Origin: Aldehydirespirator sp965203575
GTDB lineage: Bacteria > Actinomycetota > Acidimicrobiia > Acidimicrobiales > Aldehydirespiratoraceae
Length of the DNA stretch: 64,000 nt
Assembly (NCBI GenBank): GCA_965203575.1
Contig: OZ241894.1
Span: 1,364,001-1,428,000 of the forward strand
Reading direction: 5' to 3'
The notes under the pieces were generated by a model. That model ran no database searches. It had not been told where the DNA came from and saw nothing but the letters and a program-made list of their open reading frames with translations. Below are positions 57,177 through 64,000 of this stretch, one piece after another (position 1 is the stretch's first letter; every line of letters starts with the position of its first letter). A program made the position numbers and the translations under genes.

Positions 57177-59642
57177 TCAAATCCGCGTCGCGGTCGGGTC
57201 CAATGGCTCTGCCATGATCGACTGGAGCCGCTCGCACTGCTCCACGATCCACTGTGCCGCCTCGGGCCATTCGCTCTCGTCATCGCGCGTCCAGAGTCTC
57301 TTGACGGCCACAGTTCTGCCCGACCTGCTCTCAGATTCCAAGTTCTCTCCGAGAACCTGATCGCTCATCTGTTCGCGAATTTGCCGTGAGTACCTGCGCA
57401 TCCGGGCCGCCCTGTTCTCGGAGGGCTGAGTCTGTCCCGCCCGAATGTACAGCCAAAGCCAATCCGGGTTGCCGACGTAGATCCCGACGGTGTCACCCTT
57501 CGAGTTCAAAGGCCTCGTCCATTGCGTTGTCCCCCGCCAGCTCTCCTTCTGTCCCGGAACACCGCCCGCATGCGTACCCAGGAGCGTCCAGAAGGCCGGC
57601 GTCAGAACATTCTCTCGGAACTCGACCTCGACCAAGGCGCCGCAGCGCTGGCCCATCTTGCGGCATCGATCAGCGCTGGTGGGGTAGTCCCTGTCGTATG
57701 GGTACAGGACGTACTGGTCATGTCCGGGAACGGCGCGCATCATCAGTGAGCCGGCTTCGGTGCCAGCAGGGTACTGTCGGGCCGACTGCAAGCTATTGCT
57801 AAGCGAGTCTCCCGACAGCCTTTGGGCGTTGCTGGGATCGCGGCTCAGCAGCTCCCCGGCCACGTTCAGGACCATTTGACTCGCGGCCTGCTCGGGATGC
57901 CATGGGCCATCGTCGATCCGCCACCGAAGCGGGGCCTGTCCGGAAGGGCTGCCTGCCCTCTCGACTCCCTGGTCGGTCCAGGGCCAACAGCGCAGCACCC
58001 GGGCAGCTAGATCCTCCGCGCGGCGCTCAAGCGCATCTTCGTTCCACTCATTCTCGGCTGCTAGCCGTCGCGTCATCCCGATTGCGCTCTTCTCGTACAC
58101 CTGGCGCTTCTTGCGGAACCGCGCCGCGCCCATCTCGGGGTTGTAGCCGCTCAGCGTCAGGTTCGCGAGCCTGTGGACGTATCGGTCATGGATCTCCTGG
58201 GATCCCTCGCCAAGGTCGCGTTTCCAGTGGTCCGTGAGCTTCTGAGGCATCACATGCTCAACGGTCAGCTTCTTACGAGCCGGGGACTCCTTGTTCTCGG
58301 CTTCCATCAGGGCGCACAGCACTGCGAACGATGTGTTGGTGACGCCTCCTCCGTAGGCCTTCCGGGTTCGGACGCCCTCCCGCACAGCTTCGTCGGTCGG
58401 AACTCCGATACGCGAGTTCCGGAGCCTGCGGATCCGTTCGAGCCAATGCTCAGCGAAGTCCTCGCCGGCGCGTGGGCCAAGTCCGTGAGCCAGCTCCGCC
58501 ACGGCCTTGTTGAGTCCCGCCGTTGGACGGTCAGCCAGCCACAGCCGCGTGATCCACGTCCCGACCCCAGCGAGGATCTCCGCCAGCTTCTTGTCCGTGG
58601 CTTCCGCTTTGGCGCTGTCGGATGTGTCGTCCAGCAGACGCAGCGTCAACGGACGGTGGATGTGTATGCCCATCGCCCGCAGGTGCTGCAGCTCGCGTTC
58701 GACATCCTTCTGTTTGTGCGGACCTGCTGTGCCTGTCAGGATCCCGTAGAGCCCCGCGAGGCGGGCGAGATCACAGCACAGGGCCCGACGGTCCTTTGCG
58801 TGCCCTTGCTGTACCGCCCACCGTCGAAGTCCGCTATAGACGCGATCGATTCCATGTAACTCGCCTGTGCGCCAGCGCAGAAGATCCCGCAAGAAGATGT
58901 CAATCGGCACCGTCGTGTGTTCCGCTCCGAGCGATCGCTCGATCTCGCGCCACGGGCCCTCGTGGAGTTCCTGTTGCTGATCGTCCGGCAGACCCATGAG
59001 CAGCCAGTTCTTGACCTTCTCGCTCTCCGTCAAAGGACGGCCGGTGGCGTTCAAGCTCTCGAAGATCTGCTGTGGATCATCCTTGTCGCCGAGTCCGATA
59101 CTGACGACCCGGAGCCGCTCAAGCCCCGTGAGCAACTGCGCGAGGTCGTTACGGGCAACCAGTCGGCGCGCTGTTCTCCACGCTTGAGTCACCGCTCCAG
59201 CACCGGACGGACTGCCTTCAAGAATTGACCGGTACTCGTCCTCGTCTCCGTCCTGGAGTCTCAGCTTCCGGTGCTTATCTTGAGACCTGACGGGATTCTT
59301 CAACCGGAGTTCGATGTCCTCAGCACTCCAGCCAACTCGTTGGTCGCTCGGTCCGAGTTCGGCCGCGATGCATGACAGCAGGATGCTGACCGTCGTGAGT
59401 CTCTGCTGGCCATCTACCACGCGATGGATGCTGACCACGCCCGCCGCCCCAGGTTCCTGGAAGGTGAGAAGCGTGCCGCCGTAGTGGGTTGCATCGGGAC
59501 CGGCCACCGCGACCGTCAGCACATCCTCTACCAGCCGCTCGATGTCGGGTTCACCCCAGCAATACCGACGCTGCCATCGCGGCACGACGTACTGGATGGA
59601 TCCGTTCAGAAGTTCGAGGAACCTGATGCGTTGTGCGTCCAC
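57177..59642 (-). CDS. GmrSD-type DUF262/DUF1524 restriction enzyme
   Basis: 821 residues from GTG 59642. The N-terminus has the DUF262 (GmrS-like, ParB/NTPase-related) core VVDGQQRLTTVSILL at ~75-90 and the ADP-like helix region. The middle holds the DUF1524 (GmrD-like) HNH unit: VEHVMPQKL with the His-Asn region LANLTLSGYNPEM. The C-terminal ~250 residues contain a further domain (VEVEFRENVLTPAFWTLLG, IYVGNPDWLWLYIRAGQT), possibly DUF4268-like. Such type IV enzymes degrade modified, for example glucosylated, phage DNA in an NTP-dependent way. This is the largest gene of the defence-like island. Confidence 0.88.
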   Translation of the reverse strand: MDAQRIRFLELLNGSIQYVVPRWQRRYCWGEPDIERLVEDVLTVAVAGPDATHYGGTLLTFQEPGAAGVVSIHRVVDGQQRLTTVSILLSCIAAELGPSDQRVGWSAEDIELRLKNPVRSQDKHRKLRLQDGDEDEYRSILEGSPSGAGAVTQAWRTARRLVARNDLAQLLTGLERLRVVSIGLGDKDDPQQIFESLNATGRPLTESEKVKNWLLMGLPDDQQQELHEGPWREIERSLGAEHTTVPIDIFLRDLLRWRTGELHGIDRVYSGLRRWAVQQGHAKDRRALCCDLARLAGLYGILTGTAGPHKQKDVERELQHLRAMGIHIHRPLTLRLLDDTSDSAKAEATDKKLAEILAGVGTWITRLWLADRPTAGLNKAVAELAHGLGPRAGEDFAEHWLERIRRLRNSRIGVPTDEAVREGVRTRKAYGGGVTNTSFAVLCALMEAENKESPARKKLTVEHVMPQKLTDHWKRDLGEGSQEIHDRYVHRLANLTLSGYNPEMGAARFRKKRQVYEKSAIGMTRRLAAENEWNEDALERRAEDLAARVLRCWPWTDQGVERAGSPSGQAPLRWRIDDGPWHPEQAASQMVLNVAGELLSRDPSNAQRLSGDSLSNSLQSARQYPAGTEAGSLMMRAVPGHDQYVLYPYDRDYPTSADRCRKMGQRCGALVEVEFRENVLTPAFWTLLGTHAGGVPGQKESWRGTTQWTRPLNSKGDTVGIYVGNPDWLWLYIRAGQTQPSENRAARMRRYSRQIREQMSDQVLGENLESESRSGRTVAVKRLWTRDDESEWPEAAQWIVEQCERLQSIMAEPLDPTATRI

Positions 59643-59844
59643 GCACTTGGAGACTACAAGCCCTACCCCGCCGTCTCGGGCCGAAAGCCAACGCCGAGGA
59701 GCGAAGTGGTGGATCTTGAGTTGAGCCTCGGAATCAGCAGCCGGCTGGCAGGAGACGGCACGACTACTGCGTCGGGGCGTCGGACGGCCACGTGCATGAC
59801 TCGGCGAGTAGAGTTCGCTGCTCCCTCAGCCAGAACTCGGCGGT

Positions 59845-60418
59845 GTGGGTGAGGTCGTGGTTCGGAGCTTGAGGATTGTGATCAAGCAGTTCGGTCATGT
59901 GGACGATCCAGACGCTTTCGAGAAGGCGCAGACGAATCCTGCGCTGGCCGTGGCGATGGACTGGCTGCGTCCCCGCAACTGGCACGCCAGTGGACTTGCG
60001 CCGGATGACATTCTGGCGGTCGCTGTCGACTGTGGCATACCGGTGGTGTGGGTGCCGCCTACCGACGTGCTGATCGAGGTCACCGCGGCTCATCCAAGCG
60101 ATCAAGTTTGGTGTCCTCGTCAGCCGCCAGGACGAGGTGCTGGCCCACTGCGAGAAGCTCCTGGCGCAGTGCCGCGATCCGGAGCTACCGGAACCGCGAA
60201 CGCTGGCAGGGCGCGCCATGGGAGCCCTTCAAGCCGGTCACCATGAGGCAGCGATGGTCCTCGCTGTCGCTGTTGCAGAGAGCCTGGCGTTCTGGGTGTC
60301 GGAAATTCAAGCGGCCCTGTTCGACAGCCGCGATGAGCGCGGCGGGCACGATGCGCGGCGCGGCAAGCGACGCAACGTCCCGTCCCGATACCGAGTCTCT
60401 CAGAGCCGCAGCCCCTGA
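59845..60418 (+). pseudogene. frameshifted gene of unknown function
   Basis: The GTG at 59845 opens a conserved-looking frame (VVRSLRIVIKQFGHVDDPDAF...GIPVVWVPPTDVLIEV) that loses sense near 60085. The frame one base later continues from there with LIQAIKFGVLVSRQDEVLAHCEKLLAQ and GALQAGHHEAAMVLAVAVAESLAFWVSE up to 60418. Joining both restores a ~190-residue protein; as it stands it is broken by one base. The C-terminal helix-rich part recalls abortive-infection or restriction-associated helpers, but no family is certain. Confidence 0.6.
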
Positions 60419-60447
60419 CCTCGCCGTTTGCGATTCGCGCATCCCAC
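60397..60447. repeat. dispersed ~53-bp repeat, copy 2
   Basis: Matches 53872-53924 at roughly 80% identity with a 2-bp gap near the end. It overlaps the end of the broken gene above. Confidence 0.5.
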
Positions 60448-60575
60448 CTCCACCCTCGCAACCCTCTGCAGGAGGTTCCTATCGGGCCTCAAGGATGGAT
60501 ACGGTGGTCTCAGGAACATCAACCTGGCACGATCATGCCGATTAGCCATTCGCACAACAGCTCAGGGGATCCTTG

Positions 60576-61751
60576 ATGGAACAACTTGACCTATCTACCG
60601 CTCTGCAGCAATTCGACCGCACCCTTACCAATCTCCAACTACTAGAAGATCTTTGGCAACAGTATGCGCTGCACATCCCGAGCTCCATAGAGTTCGGTCT
60701 AGATACGCCCGAAGTCGATCAGATTCGGAGGGAATTTCGGGACATAGCTGGCTCTCTTCCTAGCATTGATAGTGAACGCTTAGATGCTGAACTCATGGCT
60801 CTAGATGACATCTCACAGATAAGACTTGACTACATGGAGATAGGCATGGAAGTCGAGAGCTTTCGGAACACACAAGACGCGATACAAGACCCTAAGCGAC
60901 AGCTCGATGACTATCGCTATAGGGTATCCAGACTCCGGAGACGGTTGGTCCGAAAGCGCATTGAGGAAGTAGTCGTGATGGTGGATGAGTTACTGCGATC
61001 AACCGTCGAAACAGACCGCGGTCGAGAGTTCTTGGATGACTCCGACGGGTGGCCATTGCTTCGAGACTTGACCGGCGAGATTGACCGACTGCGAGGCTCA
61101 GAACACCTAGAGGGCACACGCATACAGTATCTGCGACGGCACATCCACTTCGCAGAACCATGCGACCTCGCGGATATTGTCCGTGAGGACTGGCCGAGCG
61201 TACGAGTAACGCTCTTGGATATGATCTTCGAGGGTGAGCCTCGACCGGTTGATATCCAGGATCTTGGCGAGCTAGTGCGCTCAGAACCGACGGGATCAGT
61301 CACTAGTCGCTTAGCGTGGGAAGAGATCGACTCTCAGAGGTTTGAGCGGCTTATCTTTGATCTGCTGCGATCGGCTGACTCGTATGAGAATGTCGAATGG
61401 CTAATGAAACTCAATGCTCCAGACCGCGGACGTGACATCTCAGCTGATCGGGTTATCGTCGATGAACTACTGGGCACAAAGAGAATCCACGTCCTTGTTC
61501 AGTGCAAGCATTGGCTCACAAGATCCGTGAATGTGAACGATGTAATGTCACTCCTGGCAGAGGTAGGCTTATGGAAGAAGACGTTTTCGGAAGTCGTCGT
61601 TGCGACATCGGGACGCTTCACTCAGGACGCAGTGGACTGGCGAGAGCAACGAGAACTGGAGGGACAATTTCCAGCTGTCGAATTCTGGCCGGATTCACAT
61701 CTAGAGCACCTCCTCGCCAAGAGGCCCACACTACTATCAAATTACTTCTGA
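60576..61751 (+). CDS. Mrr-like restriction endonuclease
   Basis: 391 residues from ATG 60576. The first ~230 residues are helical and charged, probably a coiled-coil or DNA-recognition part. The C-terminal domain has the Mrr_cat/PD-(D/E)XK core: RFERLIFDLLRSADSYE, NAPDRGRDISADRV with the catalytic Asp, and VLVQCKHWLTRSVNV with the Q-x-K motif. It would cleave DNA, probably modified DNA as Mrr-type type IV enzymes do. Codon use is clearly more AT-rich than in the surrounding genes, a sign of recent transfer. Confidence 0.85.
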   Translation: MEQLDLSTALQQFDRTLTNLQLLEDLWQQYALHIPSSIEFGLDTPEVDQIRREFRDIAGSLPSIDSERLDAELMALDDISQIRLDYMEIGMEVESFRNTQDAIQDPKRQLDDYRYRVSRLRRRLVRKRIEEVVVMVDELLRSTVETDRGREFLDDSDGWPLLRDLTGEIDRLRGSEHLEGTRIQYLRRHIHFAEPCDLADIVREDWPSVRVTLLDMIFEGEPRPVDIQDLGELVRSEPTGSVTSRLAWEEIDSQRFERLIFDLLRSADSYENVEWLMKLNAPDRGRDISADRVIVDELLGTKRIHVLVQCKHWLTRSVNVNDVMSLLAEVGLWKKTFSEVVVATSGRFTQDAVDWREQRELEGQFPAVEFWPDSHLEHLLAKRPTLLSNYF

Positions 61752-62377
61752 CGCAGCTCTGTTGGCATCACTTGACATCCGGTATCTTGCTCTCCCTTAC
61801 TACGTCGAGAGAACCCGGCCCCGTGCTCGCTCCGTTGGCGCGAGAACGTCCATGCGATCTCAAGGCTCAAACTGGGGCGACCAAGTTGTCTTAGCGGAGC
61901 CGCTTCCCGACCATCGCCGCGAGCGGCAATTGTAGCGTCAATGAACCCGCGGTCGAGGTCGTCGCTTGCGAGCTCCTTGACTAGATCGCATACGGTAGTG
62001 GCCAGCCCGCTCCCCTCGGGGTCCGGTGGCGCTGCGGCGAAGGCCGCGCCGGCGGCGGTGTCGCCTGCCGTGGGCTGGCTCCGACACTTAGACCGGCGGC
62101 CACTCGCCGGTACCGGCGGGCTGTTGGTTCCGTGCCTGGCGGAGCTGCGTTAGATGCCTTCTGCCCTGTCCGGCTTTTGGCTGTTGTGCTGGTGCCGGTG
62201 GTGCCCGGTAGGTAGGCACGGGTGACTGGTGCTTGCGCTGTTGCGGCGCCTAGTGAGCGGTGGTGGAAGACCACGGAGTTGCGGTCACTGTCAGCCCGCG
62301 CCCTTACGGACACGTGCCGGAGGGCGATGAGATCTTCAAATCTGTGGGCCACGGGAGGATGTCGCTAGAGTCAACCG
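61752..62377. other. gene-poor stretch
   Basis: No frame here has a supported start or recognisable product; frames on both strands are short or low-complexity. No repeat or RNA gene was recognised. It may hold the promoter of the HEPN-like gene that follows. Confidence 0.5.
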
Positions 62378-63349
62378 ATGGCAAGTCTAAATCCAGCTGC
62401 ATCTGGGCGAGCACTCCACATGGCCCTCGCGTCCTCGTCGCGCCGTTTCGCTGAGCGCGCATTCTCGTCACATGAACAGAGTGACTGGGAGGGATTCATG
62501 GTCAACGCCGTCACAGCTATTGAACTGCTGGCGAAGGCCGTTCTCGCAAGCGTCAACCCTGTATTGTTGGCCGATCCCAACCACGAGCAGTCGCTAATCA
62601 TCCTTGCTCAAGGAGAACCCCGAGGGGAAGTACTCATGTCTCTTCGCACGATCGGTGCTGAGAAGGCCATTTCTCGTGTCAGTAGACTCGGAGTATCCTT
62701 CGATGCCTTCGAAGAGGACTTGAACGCGCTCCGGTCCGCTCGAAATGCTGTGGTTCATATCGGAACCTACCCGAGGGAGAACATCGATCAAGCCTTCGAT
62801 GGATGGGTCCGGTCAATGGTAGAGCTTTGCAAGAGAGCTCAGTACAGTCTGAAGTTGATATTTGGAGAGAATACGGATCTTGTCGAATTGCAGTTGCAGC
62901 AGTCCAGAGATTCAACTGCCGCGCTATGGCAACAGCGTAGAGCGGCGGCTGAACGCCGGTGGAATAGTCTGCGTCGTGATCTTGACTCTGCAAACTTTCA
63001 ACGCAGATTCGACCTGCTTGAATCAGACATGATCTCCGCTAATGCAGTAGATCCCAGTCTTCAGCGAGTGACATGTGCTGTTTGCGGGTTGCCAGCTCAC
63101 CTTTATGGTGAGTTTGAACCCGAGGCTGACTTTGACTATGGAGATGGTCAAGTATATATCTCTGGCGTCTATTGGAACTTCGTACCCCGGAGCATCAGTT
63201 GCCCGACCTGTCATCTCAATTTGGATTCCAGAAGGCTAGTTGAGCAGTCATGCATGTTGACTGACTGGGAAGTTGATGAAGAGGATCGACTACGCTGGGA
63301 AGAAGAGGTCAATAGGTCTTGGAGAGACGAGAGATACGATGACTGGTAG
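62378..63349 (+). CDS. HEPN-like protein with C-terminal zinc ribbon
   Basis: 323 residues from ATG 62378. The N-terminal helical half includes AVTAIELLAKAVLASV and NALRSARNAVVHIG, in which R-N-A-V-V-H fits the R-x4-H RNase motif of HEPN domains. The C-terminus has a zinc ribbon with CAVC and CPTC pairs, and a highly acidic/Trp tail. HEPN proteins often act as RNases in abortive infection and toxin systems. AT-richer codon use and the nuclease-rich context support an acquired defence gene; the target is unknown. Confidence 0.6.
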   Translation: MASLNPAASGRALHMALASSSRRFAERAFSSHEQSDWEGFMVNAVTAIELLAKAVLASVNPVLLADPNHEQSLIILAQGEPRGEVLMSLRTIGAEKAISRVSRLGVSFDAFEEDLNALRSARNAVVHIGTYPRENIDQAFDGWVRSMVELCKRAQYSLKLIFGENTDLVELQLQQSRDSTAALWQQRRAAAERRWNSLRRDLDSANFQRRFDLLESDMISANAVDPSLQRVTCAVCGLPAHLYGEFEPEADFDYGDGQVYISGVYWNFVPRSISCPTCHLNLDSRRLVEQSCMLTDWEVDEEDRLRWEEEVNRSWRDERYDDW

Positions 63350-63413
63350 CTTAGGATGTAGCATACTGTATTGACGCGATCGCCTCAGTAGTGAAGCGCG
63401 TCTGGGAGGCTTG

Positions 63414-64000
63414 CTATAGCTCGGCTCGGGTGTAGTCCCTGAAGTCGTGGTCTCCGCGTGTGACGTAGTGGTCGACTATGGCGTTGCGGTTCTCAATGGC
63501 CTCGGGGTCGGTGGTGTGGTGGGTAGCAGCAAGGACGTCGCTGACTTGGTCGCGCCAGCCGAGGTGGTCCCAGTCGTTGACGGTTCCCTTCAGCATCCGA
63601 AGGGTGCACCGGGTGGCCTCGGCTGGTTTGGTATCTGCCATTTCGGCGAGGCGTCCGATGACTGGGCGGCCGCTCCATCTCGGGCCTGCGGGCCGCAGTG
63701 TGATTTCGAGGCCTGCTAGTGACCAGTCGTCGTCGAGCTTGGCGGACGCGAACGTGTATGCGAAGGCGTCGGCTTCGTTCTTGTGGGCTTCGGGCTCTTG
63801 GGCTATCGCTTGGAGTCGTGCGTCCCAGAGCTGTCGAATCCGTTGCAGCACCGGCGGGTCTATGTCTCCTTCGGTGTTGTTGAGCGATCTTCCAAGGAAG
63901 TCCATGACTCGTGCCGCGAGTTCGTCGTCGACACGGTCGAACCAGCGTTCGAGCAGGGCAGGCTGCAAGCAGCCGCGCCCGTGGAACGTCACAAGGTGCT
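63414..64000 (-). CDS. unknown protein, C-terminal part (cut by window edge)
   Basis: The frame is open to the right edge. The visible part is ~195 residues, with helical, charged segments such as VDDELAARVMDFLGRSLNN, PPVLQRIRQLWDARLQAIAQE and AAEATRCTLRMLKG-like repeats that recall ARM/HEAT-type helical repeats at the end of large STAND-type or NTPase defence proteins. No catalytic motif is in view. The stop is at 63414. Family call is only a suggestion because most of the protein lies outside. Confidence 0.55.
   Translation of the reverse strand, partial: HLVTFHGRGCLQPALLERWFDRVDDELAARVMDFLGRSLNNTEGDIDPPVLQRIRQLWDARLQAIAQEPEAHKNEADAFAYTFASAKLDDDWSLAGLEITLRPAGPRWSGRPVIGRLAEMADTKPAEATRCTLRMLKGTVNDWDHLGWRDQVSDVLAATHHTTDPEAIENRNAIVDHYVTRGDHDFRDYTRAEL

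Noticed and set aside
61941..62352. Possible small genes between the Mrr-like and HEPN-like genes
   Set aside because: All frames are short, low-complexity and lack ribosome sites.

Overview
The window is high-GC DNA from a free-living actinobacterium. An Acidimicrobiia-like lineage is my guess from the mycothiol ligase (MshC) next to cysteinyl-tRNA synthetase, Tat and SLH-type surface proteins, GTG-rich starts, many 4-bp ATGA/GTGA overlaps, and threonine-rich linkers on secreted proteins. No 16S rRNA gene is present, so taxonomy is inference.

Positions 1-6600 hold a plus-strand catabolic run: the end of an FAD-linked oxidase, a VOC protein, a muconolactone-isomerase-like protein, an SDR, a cupin fused to three rhodanese domains, an LLM-class (F420/FMN type) oxidoreductase, a zinc alcohol dehydrogenase and a small unknown protein. 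A toxin-antitoxin pair (AbrB-like and PIN-like) follows with a perfect 12-bp palindrome just upstream (6660-7453). Positions 7466-18139 (minus) encode an acyl-CoA ligase, a zinc-ribbon/OB protein with a thiolase-fold partner, a HyuA-like ATPase and, further upstream, three subunits that look like an acetone/acetophenone-type carboxylase (HyuA, HyuB and acetone-carboxylase gamma families). Together they suggest carboxylation or activation of a ketone-like compound followed by CoA ligation and C-C cleavage.

Positions 18424-25056 (plus) carry peptide chain release factor 3, a sulfatase coupled to a cytochrome P450, a Glu/Leu-dehydrogenase-like protein, tRNA-Ala(UGC) and a nitrilase-family amidohydrolase. 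Positions 25135-28862 (minus) are a tightly coupled operon with MauE-like and MauD-like redox proteins flanking a Tat-exported cysteine-rich protein. That protein resembles methylamine dehydrogenase light chain and carries three SLH domains; no large subunit gene is present. Positions 28928-45000 are general metabolism: PhyH dioxygenase plus acyl-CoA dehydrogenase, a sensor kinase, SDR, MBL hydrolase, cyclophilin, 3-hydroxyacyl-CoA dehydrogenase, HAD phosphatase, a beta-propeller surface protein, a lone molybdopterin subunit, CysS and MshC, and an Old Yellow Enzyme homologue.

From about 45040 the window changes to accessory DNA. It begins with a tRNA-Arg 3'-end fragment, a DUF4143 ATPase preceded by 23-bp-spaced repeats, and the intact tRNA-Arg(CCU). 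Transposase remnants follow (IS3 type, an IS21-like terminus, two homologous DDE-like fragments), with orphan genes, a retropepsin/DUF5678-like pair and a run of nuclease-type genes at 55723-63349: a PD-(D/E)XK protein, a GIY-YIG protein, a GmrSD-type DUF262/DUF1524 enzyme, an Mrr-like enzyme and a HEPN-like zinc-ribbon protein. This looks like a defence island with several decayed genes. Several dispersed palindromic repeats occur through the window; one pair sits in frame inside a coding sequence.
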